A stretch of DNA of 64,000 nucleotides from Halomontanus rarus (GTDB lineage: Archaea; Halobacteriota; Halobacteria; Halobacteriales; Natrialbaceae): contig NZ_CP071598.1 in NCBI RefSeq assembly GCF_017357405.1, positions 310,001 to 374,000 of the forward strand, read 5' to 3'. Within the stretch, counting starts at the first letter, position 1. Every line of letters starts with the position of its first letter. The notes below the pieces were generated by a model. The model did not search any database. It was given only the letters and a program-made list of their open reading frames with translations, and had not been told where the DNA came from. The translations under genes were made by a program, and so were the position numbers. Shown in pieces: positions 27,961-36,529 of this stretch.

Positions 27961-28124
27961 TAGGCCGCCACCTCGGGCTGACCGCCAGTCATCTGGACGA
28001 TCTGGCCAGTTACGCCTGTATTCGTGATGACGGTGGCACCGTCGTTGACGAGCTGATCGACGACGTACGGGCCCACGTTACCGGTGGCACCGGTCACGAA
28101 CACCGTCGCGTTTTGTAGTTCCAT
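27960..28124 (-). pseudogene. Internally deleted short-chain dehydrogenase (SDR) remnant, in frame
   Basis: A 54-residue frame beginning with ATG at 28124. The first half, MELQNATVFVTGATGNVGPY, is the NAD(P)-binding start of an SDR. The last part, NTGVTGQIVQMTGGQPEVAA, resembles the C-terminal end of the same family (normally VTGQxIxVDGG). About 180-200 residues, including the catalytic Ser-Tyr-Lys, are missing, yet the frame is intact. It is divergent from the HxlR regulator and overlaps the DoxX start by TAATG, so it may still set translation of the operon. Confidence 0.65.
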
Positions 28125-28186
28125 TACATCACCTAGTTGGCTCCCAAACCCATATATAGCTCAGGCAACAAGTGTGTGACCAGGTA
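28125..28186. promoter_or_regulatory. Divergent promoter region of HxlR gene and SDR remnant/DoxX/VOC operon
   Basis: CCATATATAGC at 28150-28160 is a TATA-like box about 30 bases before the ATG at 28187, suggesting a leaderless HxlR transcript. The operon on the other strand starts at 28124. In archaea HxlR-type regulators usually bind such divergent regions. Confidence 0.5.
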
Positions 28187-28543
28187 ATGACGACCCAACC
28201 ACCGACGGCTGACACTGACGAAGACACCGAGGTCGAACGACTTAATGCGGACGTCTGCAACGTCGTGGGATCGGTCGAGAAGATCGGTTCGAAGTGGAAA
28301 CTGATCGTTCTCAACGATTTGCGAGACGGCGAAAAGCGGTTCAACGAACTCAAGCGATCGACGGGTGCAAGCTCCTACACGCTCTCGCGCGTGCTCGACG
28401 ACCTGGAGGAAGAGGGGTTCCTCGAGAACCGAAAGGAGTTCGAGTCGCCGGTCGCAAGCTACTACGCCCTGACCGAGAAAGGCAGTACGCTCTGTCCCGT
28501 ATTCGATGCGTTGGACGAGTGGGGCGAAAACTGGCTCGAATAA
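28187..28543 (+). CDS. HxlR family winged-helix regulator
   Basis: A 118-residue DNA-binding protein: SVEKIGSKWKLIVLNDLRDGEKRFNELKRSTGASSYTLSRVLDDLEEEGFLENR is the HxlR core and EFESPVASYYALTEKGSTL the wing. The ATG at 28187 follows a TATA box at the correct distance. HxlR proteins respond to aldehydes, quinones or oxidants. The divergent DoxX/VOC operon is the probable target. It does not contain the N-terminal Cys cluster seen in the second HxlR protein of this window (58818-59162). Confidence 0.9.
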   Translation: MTTQPPTADTDEDTEVERLNADVCNVVGSVEKIGSKWKLIVLNDLRDGEKRFNELKRSTGASSYTLSRVLDDLEEEGFLENRKEFESPVASYYALTEKGSTLCPVFDALDEWGENWLE

Positions 28544-28660
28544 ACGTCCGATGCTTTCAGAAACGGCGAGTAGTTGTATCCGTCCCACACCCTCCTGTAG
28601 CCTCCGCTCCACTACCGACAGACACAGTGTTCAAGACACTCGGTCACGGAGGCGGAGACA

Positions 28661-29317
28661 GTGATTCGGGACCTCGTCACAGTTCTGTTCGGCGATCCGT
28701 TTGCGGTTATGAACACGATCGGCCTGATCGCCTTTGCGCTCGTCGGATCGGCAAAGGCAATCCGTGAGGAGTTCGACCTGTTCGGGATTACCGTCGTCGG
28801 TCTGGCAATGGCGTTCGCCGGTGGAATGACGCGCGACCTCCTCGTGAGTCGGGTCCCACTGGCACTTCAGTCGCCGATCGAAATCAGTTTAGGGCTGCTC
28901 GGAGTCGGTTTAGCGATCGCGCTGAGCGCCATCCTACCGTCTCCGGATACCCATCCGATTGCCCTCGTTTCGGACGCGATCGGGCTCGCCGCCTTTGCGA
29001 CAACTGGCGCCATCGTTGCAACCGATGCGAACGTTTCAGCAGTCGGTGTCGTTGCGATCGCGACGATCAACGCAGTGGGAGGTGGTGCAGTTGCAGATAT
29101 TCTGCTCGATCGCTCTCCGTTTATCCTCTTCGACGATTTCTACGCGAGCTGTGCAGTGTTGGGCGGGAGTGCGTACTGGGTCGGAATGAGTGTGGGTGCC
29201 GCTGGGAGCACCGCCGCCGTCGTGTGTGCGGTAGTGACCGTTGGAACACGGGTAGCAGCAGTTACGTACGGTTGGAATCTCCCCACGATGCAGAAATTAG
29301 GACTGATACGGAACTGA
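28661..29317 (+). CDS. TRIC-like (UPF0126/YicG) cation channel protein
   Basis: A 218-residue membrane protein with seven hydrophobic segments. It carries the family GGxxRD motif (FAGGMTRDLLV) in the first repeat; the second repeat has NAVGGGAVADIL with RD replaced by AD. The GTG at 28661 is supported by a strong purine-rich site GGAGGCGGAGA 4 bases upstream. Members are homotrimeric potassium channels. No other genes are clearly linked. Confidence 0.88.
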   Translation: MIRDLVTVLFGDPFAVMNTIGLIAFALVGSAKAIREEFDLFGITVVGLAMAFAGGMTRDLLVSRVPLALQSPIEISLGLLGVGLAIALSAILPSPDTHPIALVSDAIGLAAFATTGAIVATDANVSAVGVVAIATINAVGGGAVADILLDRSPFILFDDFYASCAVLGGSAYWVGMSVGAAGSTAAVVCAVVTVGTRVAAVTYGWNLPTMQKLGLIRN

Positions 29318-29382
29318 ACTACTGTTGGCGACCATTCTGGTTCAGGCAAAGGACTCATAGAGGGTGATTGGTAATTATTCAC

Positions 29383-29982
29383 ATGGGGTCGAACGAGAGT
29401 CGTAATACAATACCACGACGGGATGTTCTCGCTACTATTGCCGGTGCGACGATACTCACCGGTGCAAGTAAGACGGGACTTGCACAAGATAATAACGAGA
29501 GCAGTGCTGAGAACGAGTCTAGCGATGGCGGCGGCAACGAGACGACCTCCGACGTCGGCGGTGGGGCCGAAGAGGTGATTACCGGCCCCGACGGAGACCT
29601 CGTATTCGAGCCCGATAGCCTCGAGATCGCGCCCGGCACAACGGTTCGCTGGGTCTGGGATTCGGACAACCACAATGTCGCGCCGACTGAGCAACCCGAG
29701 GGGTCCGAGTGGGAGGGATATACTGATATCGAAAATACAGGTTTTGAGTACGAATATACCTTTGAAGTCGAGGGCGACTACCACTACGTCTGCGAACCCC
29801 ACGTCAGTGCCGGCATGGAAGGAGATATCACAGTCGACCCAAGCGCTGCTCAAGGAGGCGGGGGTGGCGGACCGGCTCAAACCGTCCCTGACGCCGCATG
29901 GACGCTCATCATCGCGACAGTAAGCGGAATGATTGCTGTGCTGTCGCTCACCTATGCCTTCGTCCGGTATGGCGTTCGGTGA
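29383..29982 (+). CDS. Halocyanin-like blue-copper protein with C-terminal membrane anchor
   Basis: A 199-residue secreted electron carrier. The Tat signal is RRDVLATIAGATIL, with no lipobox. After an Asn/Gly/Ser-rich linker, the plastocyanin domain (~65-152) has ligands His97, Cys137, His140 and Met145 (NHN and YVCEPHVSAGM). A glycine-rich linker leads to a C-terminal helix (WTLIIATVSGMIAVLSLTYAF) that anchors it, so the copper domain faces the outside. The ATG at 29383 is chosen because the signal peptide begins there and GGGTGA precedes it by 17 bases. Confidence 0.92.
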   Translation: MGSNESRNTIPRRDVLATIAGATILTGASKTGLAQDNNESSAENESSDGGGNETTSDVGGGAEEVITGPDGDLVFEPDSLEIAPGTTVRWVWDSDNHNVAPTEQPEGSEWEGYTDIENTGFEYEYTFEVEGDYHYVCEPHVSAGMEGDITVDPSAAQGGGGGGPAQTVPDAAWTLIIATVSGMIAVLSLTYAFVRYGVR

Positions 29983-30458
29983 ACGACCCCATCCTACTCG
30001 CTACATGGGACGGTGTCACCCAGTCGCTACCCGACAGCAAACGATGAGAGGAAGCCCCGCCGTTCACGGCGGGGAGAATGTCACGCCGGAAAGCCAGCGT
30101 CGATCAACCGACCGACGTGAGCGAACCGACCGAGTAGGGCCCTTCGTTTGAACGTACCACTGGCTCGCAGGACATTCGCGCGGTATCTCTTGCAGAAGTT
30201 CGACGACCTCTCTGAATTCTGTCTACTGGGGCGTGTGAGAGACAGAGGACGAGTTCAGTACGATGGCTTGGTTTGTTTCGCGTCGAATCTCCGTACGCGT
30301 GTATCCTTTCCGTATGAGGTCGCCGATCTCGGTGAAGATTTCGCGGGAATCGAGTCGAGCGTCGTGAAGCTACCTGGGGTCACCTGACTCGATGAAGAGT
30401 CGAGATTGAATACTAGAACGGGAACAACCTTATCTCCGTCAGTCAACTGAAAACGGAT
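29983..30458. other. Gene-poor region holding an orphan IS right-end hairpin
   Basis: The region contains the hairpin at 30048-30084 and otherwise short frames with no family. Bases 30110-30450 show no recognisable gene. Confidence 0.4.
30048..30084 (+). repeat. Orphan IS605/IS1341-type right-end hairpin
   Basis: GAGGAAGCC followed by a perfect stem CCCCGCCG...CGGCGGGG (30055-30074, loop TTCA) and GAGAATGTCAC. This matches the end of the intact tnpB element at 41355-41392 in order and spacing. In IS605/TnpB elements this segment is both the transposon right end and the scaffold of the guide (omega) RNA. No tnpB remains beside it. Confidence 0.7.
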
Positions 30459-31544
30459 ATGAATGGCCGGGAGCCAGAGGCACTTATTCCAGCGGCCGTG
30501 GACACACTCCCGATAAACTTTGCAATCCTCGACGACGAAGGGACGATCCTGTATACGAATCGCGCATGGCAGGAGTTCGGCGAAGCGAACGGCATCGAAC
30601 TTCGACCAGATACGATCGGAACGAACTATCTTACGATAACCAGACAAGCGAAGACGGAGACGGCACAAACGGCTGCCGCTGGGTTATCCGAGATTCTAAC
30701 GGGCGAACGAGAACTCTTCGAGTTCGAATATCCGTGTCACTCTCCCGATAAACGACGATGGTTCCTCATGCGGGCAGCATCGTTCACGAACAGTGACCAG
30801 AGATACGTCGCTGTTGCCCATTTCGACATCACTGATCGGTACACGTATCAGCGTCGGTTAGAAGAGTCCAACGAGCGCCTCCAGCAGTTCGCCTACGTTG
30901 CCTCCCACGACCTGCAAGAGCCGTTACGGATGGTCACGAGCTACCTTCAGCTACTCGAGCGTCAGTATAGCGATGATCTCGACGAAGACGCCAAAGAGTT
31001 CATCGAGTTCGCGGTCGACGGTGCCGAGCGGATGGAGGCGATGATCGAGGGATTGCTTACGTATTCCAGAATCGAAACACAGGGACAGTCCTTCGATTCG
31101 GTCGATCTCGAGGCAGTGCTAGACGATGTTTTGACTGATCTCGGTATCCGGATCGACGAAACAGGTGCCGAAATTACTGCTGAATCGCTACCGACCGTCA
31201 GCGGTAACGCCAGCCAACTTCGCCAACTCTTCCAGAACTTGCTGGAAAACGCTCTCCAGTATAGCGGCGAGCAGAAACCTCGAGTGTCAATCTCTGCGAT
31301 GCGTAACGAGGACGAGTGGCTGATTTCGGTCAGTGACGAGGGGATCGGTATCGATCAAGAAGATGCAGACCGGGTTTTCGAGGTGTTCCAGCGACTCCAC
31401 ACCCACGAGGAGTACGAAGGGACAGGGATCGGCCTCGCACTCTGCCGACGAATTGTCAAACGCCACGGCGGCGAGATTTGGGTCGACTCCGAACCCGAAG
31501 AAGGATCGACGTTTTCGTTTACGCTTCCGGCACCCGATACGTGA
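30459..31544 (+). CDS. PAS-domain sensor histidine kinase
   Basis: A 361-residue soluble two-component kinase. PAS domain ~residues 8-125 (LPINFAILDDEGTILYTNRAWQEF). HisKA ~145-210 with phospho-acceptor His in FAYVASHDLQEPLRMV. HATPase ~250-360: N box NLLENALQYS, D box VSDEGIGI, G box GTGIGLALCRRIVKRHGG. No transmembrane helices and no cognate response regulator nearby, so an orphan cytosolic sensor. PAS ligand unknown. Confidence 0.95.
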   Translation: MNGREPEALIPAAVDTLPINFAILDDEGTILYTNRAWQEFGEANGIELRPDTIGTNYLTITRQAKTETAQTAAAGLSEILTGERELFEFEYPCHSPDKRRWFLMRAASFTNSDQRYVAVAHFDITDRYTYQRRLEESNERLQQFAYVASHDLQEPLRMVTSYLQLLERQYSDDLDEDAKEFIEFAVDGAERMEAMIEGLLTYSRIETQGQSFDSVDLEAVLDDVLTDLGIRIDETGAEITAESLPTVSGNASQLRQLFQNLLENALQYSGEQKPRVSISAMRNEDEWLISVSDEGIGIDQEDADRVFEVFQRLHTHEEYEGTGIGLALCRRIVKRHGGEIWVDSEPEEGSTFSFTLPAPDT

Positions 31545-31688
31545 TCGGTTTTTGAGAATTACTAATCTTCGTAATCGGCTTCTATCAAGTGACACAGTCG
31601 CGCCCTGTATTCAGTCTGATTTTCACAATATAACTCATATCTGATGGGAGTGATAGCGGTACGTTCGCATATGTAGTGAGCGTGGGTT

Positions 31689-31862
31689 TCATACTAAAAA
31701 CATATCCGGAGAATAGGATTTCAACAGAGCCTTCCACTTGAGATTCTCGCCATCGAAGGCAGCCTCGAGTTCGGTAGAGAGGTATTCGGAGGGATACCCG
31801 TATATTTCGGCCCCCTCAGACGACCCGCTCCGTTCGACACGAGGCGAATATATTTCGCTCAA
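31689..31862 (-). CDS. Possible small protein with TTG start
   Basis: A 57-codon frame, TTG start at 31862, divergent from the cupin gene. The product begins LSEIYSPRVERSGSSEGAE and its centre YGYPSEYLSTELEAAFDGEN resembles part of the CGCGG-family peptide encoded at 36530. It is acidic and soluble. No ribosome-binding site is obvious. Could be a small haloarchaeal protein of unknown family or a decayed gene. Confidence 0.3.
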   Translation of the reverse strand: MSEIYSPRVERSGSSEGAEIYGYPSEYLSTELEAAFDGENLKWKALLKSYSPDMFLV

Positions 31863-31894
31863 GATTCACGGTGGTATCGTTCGGAACACACGCC

Positions 31895-32269
31895 ATGGTT
31901 GCAACTGACGTCGACGCAGAGCGCACCTACGACGACGAGAAATTCACGACGCGAGAGGTTTTTAGGAGCGAGCGGGTGAAAGTGATCTTCGGATATTTCG
32001 AACCGGGGCAGTTCATTCCGGTTCACGCCCCGGAGAGCGACCTCGTCCTCCGGGTCGAATCGGGGAGCGGACTCGTCAGAGAAGGCGACGAGGACCACAG
32101 CGTCGAGACCGGCGACGTCGTCGTCGTTCCCGCCGAGGAATCCCGCGGCGTTCGCGCGAACGAGGGCGAGCGACTCGACGCGTTTCTCGTCGTCTCGCCG
32201 CCACCGACGGACGCCGAGCACGACCCAGTCAGGAGGGGACTTCGACGAGGCGAGTTCGAACCCGGATAA
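31895..32269 (+). CDS. Cupin-domain protein
   Basis: A 124-residue single-domain cupin. Motif 1 is degenerate (GYFEPGQFIPVHAPESDLVLRVESGSG), motif 2 is ETGDVVVVPAEESRGVRA. The usual His ligands are partly present (VHAPE). The ATG at 31895 is preferred to a frame opening at 31871. The family covers metal-bound dioxygenases, isomerases and binding proteins, so function is undecided. Confidence 0.75.
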   Translation: MVATDVDAERTYDDEKFTTREVFRSERVKVIFGYFEPGQFIPVHAPESDLVLRVESGSGLVREGDEDHSVETGDVVVVPAEESRGVRANEGERLDAFLVVSPPPTDAEHDPVRRGLRRGEFEPG

Positions 32270-32350
32270 CACCCTCTCCGTTCCCCTAACCCAAGCTAAT
32301 CGAATATATTCGGGACCAGCGATAGAGGCGACCGAATCGTACGTCCGACC

Positions 32351-32938
32351 ATGGTACCGTTTCCTTCGCCGTTCGGGGACGACGACGGCGGCCTCTTCGA
32401 CGACTACGAACAGTTCGTTCCGGAGAACATCCCGAGACCGGGGCCGTTCCTCGAGGGGCATCGAATCCTTCGGGACGACGAGCACGTCGACTTTCACGAT
32501 CGGACGCGGGAGGTCTTCGAGGAGCGGAAAGTCTACGACATGACGTTCAACTACAATCTGGCACGGCTCAACCTCGACACCCGTCACTCGGGTGCGGGCT
32601 ATCGGTACGCCGAGGAGGCGGGAGACCCGTCCGTCCTCCGGGCCGAATTCACGCCGACGACGCCGTTCTGTCCGCAGGCGCACACGCTCACGATCGGCTC
32701 GTTTCGCGCGTGGAACGCCCTTTCGGACCGCCACGAGTACTCCCTCGTCCGGGTTCGTACCGCGCCGATGCATCACCAGAGCGAAGCGATCAACGACCAG
32801 CTCGAAGAGCTCGAGGAGACGTTCCTCGAGACGGGATCGGTGACGCACGAACCCGAGGGAACCGTCGGCTCGAACCCGATGGAGCGTGCAATGCGAGAGG
32901 AGCGGCCGAGTCGCGGTGGGCCGGACGCACCCTTCTAG
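32351..32938 (+). CDS. Conserved haloarchaeal protein, MIP18-like cysteine motif
   Basis: A 195-residue acidic protein. The central part has HDRTREVFEERKVYDMTF then EFTPTTPFCPQAHTLTIGSFRAW, which is reminiscent of the SPxCP turn of MIP18/DUF59-type proteins, although the rest of that domain is not apparent. It has a charged C-terminus (ERAMREERPSRGG). I do not recognise the family with confidence. No operon partner is clear; the downstream gene starts ~120 bases later. Confidence 0.65.
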   Translation: MVPFPSPFGDDDGGLFDDYEQFVPENIPRPGPFLEGHRILRDDEHVDFHDRTREVFEERKVYDMTFNYNLARLNLDTRHSGAGYRYAEEAGDPSVLRAEFTPTTPFCPQAHTLTIGSFRAWNALSDRHEYSLVRVRTAPMHHQSEAINDQLEELEETFLETGSVTHEPEGTVGSNPMERAMREERPSRGGPDAPF

Positions 32939-33055
32939 GCCGGTTCGCCAGCGGATCCGATTCGGTGGACGATCCGGTCGGTCGTAATCTGGATCCGGGG
33001 ACGAGGGGAAGATATTCGGTGCTACGGTAAGGTGGCCAGCGCCCCAGTACTCGAT

Positions 33056-34432
33056 ATGGGCGCGATACCGGGAAACATAGACGCAGGGCAGAGCCCGCCG
33101 ATGACGGTTCCGCTTCGACACTTCCTCGTCGGACTGGGCTTTCTCCTCGTCGGGGCCGCGGTCGGAACGCTGAGCACGCTCGGCGCACTCTCCGGTCACC
33201 TCTCGCTCGCACACGTCCACCTGTTGCTGGCTGGGTGGGTGTGCGTGACGATCATGGGCGCGATGACGCAGTTCGTTCCGGTCTGGTCCGGCGTCAGCTT
33301 GCACTCGCGAACGCTCTCGACGGTACAACTGTGGGTCGTCACCGTCGGACTCGGGGCGTTCGCCGCCGCGCTGTTGACCGGATCCTACCGGTGGTTACCC
33401 GTCGGCGGTGGATCGATGCTGCTCGGGTTCTGGGTGTTCGTCTACAACGTCGGTCGCACGCTCGCGGCCGCCCGACCGTGGGACGTCACGGAGCGTCACT
33501 TCGCGATCGCGCTCGGATTCTTCGTGTTGCTGACCACGTTGGGGGTGACGCTCGCAGTCAGTTTCACACACCCGATCCTTCGCGGGTTGCCCGTCACGCA
33601 CGGCGGTGTTCTCGGAGCGCACGTGACGCTCGCGGTCTACGGCGCGGTCCTCACGACGGTGTTCGGTGCGCTCTATCAGCTGGGGACGATGTTCACGCAG
33701 TCGGCCCTCCACGGTGTCGATCTACACATCCAGCGCGTCGAAGCGTACGGCTATCCGATCGGGGTCCTCGCCCTGGCGGGCGGCCGACTGTTCGACGTCG
33801 GTGTGCTCGCGCGCCCGGGTGCCCTCCTGATCCTCACGAGCGTCTTCGGCTTCGGCGTCCTCCTCGCACGGCGACTGTACGAGGCGCAGGTTCCCTGGAC
33901 GCCGATGCTGAGTCGGTACGCGGTCGTGGCCGCGACGATGGTGGGCTGGTCGCTCTGGAGCGCTCCCTACTGGCTGACCGATCCGCTCGATCCGGCGACG
34001 CGCTTCGGTGCGCCGGGGGCGGTGCACCTCCTGGCGTTCGGACTGATCGGATTCGTCGTCCTCGGCACGCTCTATCACATCGTCCCGTTCATCATCTGGG
34101 TCCACCGGTACAGCGACCTGCTCGGACTCGAGGACGTGCCGATGATCGACGACCTCTACGACGACCGGCTGGCCGCGACCGACTTCGCGCTGCTCGTCGT
34201 CGGCCTCTGTCTGGTCGTGCTCACCGACGTCGCCGATCTACCCACCACGGTCGCCATCGTCGGCGGTGTGCTCGTCATCGCGGGCATCGCGGTGTTTCTC
34301 ACGAACATGCTCTTGGTGCTTCACAGACACAGTCCGCACACGCTGGCAGGGATTCTGTTCGAACGGCTCGCGACCGACAGTACGGAATCGCAGGCGGCCA
34401 CCGACGCCGAACACCACGCGTCCCGGCGATGA
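33056..34432 (+). CDS. Polytopic membrane protein related to haem-copper oxidase subunit I
   Basis: A 458-residue protein with about 12 transmembrane helices. It contains SLAHVHLLLAGWVCVTIMGAMTQFVPVW, HGGVLGAHVTLAVYGAVLTTVFGALYQLG and HLLAFGLIGFVVLGTLYHIVPFIIWVHRY, spaced His residues typical of the NnrS/subunit-I superfamily that binds haem. A GTG at 33032 would extend it by eight residues; the ATG at 33056 follows a good hydrophobic start. Likely a NO- or oxygen-linked haem protein; substrate unknown. Confidence 0.82.
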   Translation: MGAIPGNIDAGQSPPMTVPLRHFLVGLGFLLVGAAVGTLSTLGALSGHLSLAHVHLLLAGWVCVTIMGAMTQFVPVWSGVSLHSRTLSTVQLWVVTVGLGAFAAALLTGSYRWLPVGGGSMLLGFWVFVYNVGRTLAAARPWDVTERHFAIALGFFVLLTTLGVTLAVSFTHPILRGLPVTHGGVLGAHVTLAVYGAVLTTVFGALYQLGTMFTQSALHGVDLHIQRVEAYGYPIGVLALAGGRLFDVGVLARPGALLILTSVFGFGVLLARRLYEAQVPWTPMLSRYAVVAATMVGWSLWSAPYWLTDPLDPATRFGAPGAVHLLAFGLIGFVVLGTLYHIVPFIIWVHRYSDLLGLEDVPMIDDLYDDRLAATDFALLVVGLCLVVLTDVADLPTTVAIVGGVLVIAGIAVFLTNMLLVLHRHSPHTLAGILFERLATDSTESQAATDAEHHASRR

Positions 34433-34670
34433 CGACACGTGACCCCTCGAACCGTCGCACCGATCGACGGGGGACCGTTCGCGTCCGGATCCGGCCTGGA
34501 CCGGATCGTCCGTGGAGTACGCCGTGTTCTCTCTTCTCCTCACCGCTCGTGAGCGATCGGAGCCACGCTCGAGAGTCGGGTCGTGACGCTCGAGACGGCG
34601 TCCGCACGCTGACGCAGGCAGCCGTCAGCGGCGACGATTCGTCGATCGACGTCCGGTAGTCTCAACGCGA
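34433..34670. other. Intergenic, no credible gene
   Basis: A frame that overlaps the previous stop by ATGA encodes an Arg- and Ser-rich 76-residue product that matches nothing; I take it as non-coding. Confidence 0.3.
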
Positions 34671-34850
34671 TCACGTAGAGTGATTCCCCGCGATCGTCCA
34701 GAACGTACTCTGGATCGCTTTCCCGAGGAAGTACCCGACGAGAGACCAGAGGACACCACCCTCCACGCCGTAGACCGTGACGCCGACGACGGCGCCGAGG
34801 GCCCCGAGCCCGAGTGCGAGAGAGCGAACTGTGACCGATAACGGTCGCAT
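34671..34850 (-). CDS. Small membrane protein
   Basis: A 59-residue protein starting with ATG at 34850: MRPLSVTVRSLALGLGALG, a hydrophobic helix continuing VVGVTVYGVEGG, then VLWSLVGYFLGKAIQSTFW. Two hydrophobic segments and little else. Its codon pattern and composition fit a true small haloarchaeal protein. Function unknown. Confidence 0.55.
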   Translation of the reverse strand: MRPLSVTVRSLALGLGALGAVVGVTVYGVEGGVLWSLVGYFLGKAIQSTFWTIAGNHST

Positions 34851-35009
34851 ACTTCCCCCTGAACGCGTGAGACGAGGTGGGTGTTCGTCCGAACACCTTC
34901 GCTCGGTGATTCACTGACGAGCGTCGGGGACCGACCCCGAGGCGGTTGACACGCGTGTATCGTCCGCTCCCTCGATTCGTTTTTTAACACCGCCGGTACA
35001 CGTTCAGGT

Positions 35010-35939
35010 ATGCACCTCGACACGCTCGGAATCGATCCGTCGGTGGAGACGATATTTCCGCCAGAGGTTCTGCTCGATGAACTGGCTGATCTCCCCGTCG
35101 AGACAGTTGTTCTCGACGGCTCGGGGGCAACGGTTCGGGACTGCGATGGCGTCGTTACCTTCGCTCACCGAGACGCATTTCTCGACGTCGAGTGGGTCCA
35201 CTCGGTACAGGCCGGCGTCGACCGGTTCCCTCACGACCGGTTCGAAGCGAACGGCGTGATCCTCACGAACAGCACCGGAATCCACGGCGACGCCATCGGC
35301 GAGACCGTCGCGGGGTACGTCCTCGCGCTCGCTCGCCGTATCCACGAACACGTCGCCAACCAGCAACACGGGGAGTGGTCCCAACCCGATTGGGACGAGG
35401 CATGGACCGTCGCCGGGGAACGAGCCTGCGTCGTCGGACTGGGCGGCCTCGGGCGGGGCATCGTCGACCGACTCACCGGGCTCCGCCTCGAGGTGACCGG
35501 CGTCAGGCGAACGCCGACGCCCGAACCCGGCGTCGATCGGATCTACACGCCCGCGGACCTCGAGACGGCCGTCTCGGATTCGCGCTTCGTGGTCCTCGCC
35601 GTTCCGCTGACCGAGGAGACGAGGGGGCTGGTCGACGCGGCGGTCCTCGACGCGATGCGTTCGGACGCCTACCTCGTCAACGTCTCTCGAGGCGACGTCG
35701 TCGACCAGAACGCGCTCGTAGACGCGCTCGCGGGCGGCGAGATCGCCGGCGCGGCCCTCGACGTCTTCGAGGAGGAACCGCTTCCGGAATCGTCGCCGCT
35801 CTGGGGGTTCGACGAGGTGATCGTCTCGCCACATTGCGGCGCGTTCACCCGCGACTACCGCGTCCACGTCGCTGCGATCGTCCGCGAGAGCGTCCGGCGT
35901 CTCTTGGCGGGGGAGGACCCCGTCAACCGCGTTCTGTGA
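35010..35939 (+). CDS. D-2-hydroxyacid dehydrogenase (NAD)
   Basis: A 309-residue cytosolic oxidoreductase that interconverts 2-oxoacids and D-2-hydroxyacids. N- and C-terminal substrate domain flank the NAD domain with ACVVGLGGLGRGIVDRL (~135-151), and the catalytic triad Arg (VNVSRGDVVDQ), Glu (DVFEEEPLP) and His (SPHCGAFTRDYR). Normal length. The ATG at 35010 is unambiguous. Not linked to a clear pathway. Confidence 0.93.
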   Translation: MHLDTLGIDPSVETIFPPEVLLDELADLPVETVVLDGSGATVRDCDGVVTFAHRDAFLDVEWVHSVQAGVDRFPHDRFEANGVILTNSTGIHGDAIGETVAGYVLALARRIHEHVANQQHGEWSQPDWDEAWTVAGERACVVGLGGLGRGIVDRLTGLRLEVTGVRRTPTPEPGVDRIYTPADLETAVSDSRFVVLAVPLTEETRGLVDAAVLDAMRSDAYLVNVSRGDVVDQNALVDALAGGEIAGAALDVFEEEPLPESSPLWGFDEVIVSPHCGAFTRDYRVHVAAIVRESVRRLLAGEDPVNRVL

Positions 35940-35995
35940 TCAGAAGTGTGAGTCGCGCCTAGGATCAGCGGTGTGAGTGTGCGTCTGTGCGTTGG

Positions 35996-36478
35996 TCAGG
36001 CCGATTCGAGGGCCTCGAGGAGTTCGTCGTAGTTCGGTTCGTTCGTCGGATCGTCGGCGATCCAGTCGCAGACGATCGACCTCCGCATCGAGGACGAACG
36101 CCGCCCGATTCGCGACGCCCGTAAAGCCCGAGATCGGGGATGTCGATCTCGAGGTCGTAGGCCTCGATCGCTTCGCGATCCATGTCGCTGACGAGGTCGA
36201 ACGCGATGTCGTGTTCTTCGCGGAACGCACCCTGCGAGAACGGCGAATCGGCGCTGACGCCGAACACCGTCACGCCGGCGTCGCGAAAGGCCTCGAGGCG
36301 CTCCTGCAGCGCGACCATCTCGTTGGTACACGACGGGGTGAACGTGCGGGGTAAAAGGCGAGGACGATCGGGCCGTCCCCGAGGTGGTCTTCGAAGTCGA
36401 ACGGTTCGTGGTCGCTCGTTCCGACCGTCGCCGAAAACGACGATGCAGTGTCTCCGGTCGAGTAGACGGTTCTCCCAT
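35996..36478 (-). pseudogene. Peroxiredoxin (AhpC/TSA, Bcp-like) with three frame shifts
   Basis: Four successive segments in different frames read one peroxiredoxin. Segment 1: STGDTASSFSATVGTSDHEPFDFEDHLGDGPIVLAFYP. Segment 2: FTPSCTNEMVALQERLEAFRDAG...GVSADSPFSQGAFREEHDIAFDL...EAYDLEIDIPDLG. Segment 3: YTGVANRAAFVLDAEV-type FTGVANRAAFVLDAEV. Segment 4: IVCDWIADDPTNEPNYDELLEALESA. Junctions are near 36353 (one base missing in CCCC-CACG), 36130 and 36080. The peroxidatic Cys (FTPSCT) and all blocks are otherwise conserved. Either a recent pseudogene or sequencing error. The ATG at 36478 begins the first segment only approximately. Confidence 0.8.
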
Positions 36479-36529
36479 CGCCTGGGATTCGGCAGGCGGT
36501 ACATGTGTCTTCGCGGCCACGTCTCGAGT

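Noticed and set aside
34429..34659. A 76-codon frame overlapping the previous stop by ATGA
   Set aside because: Good overlap, but the product is Arg/Ser/Pro-rich, not acidic, and matches nothing.
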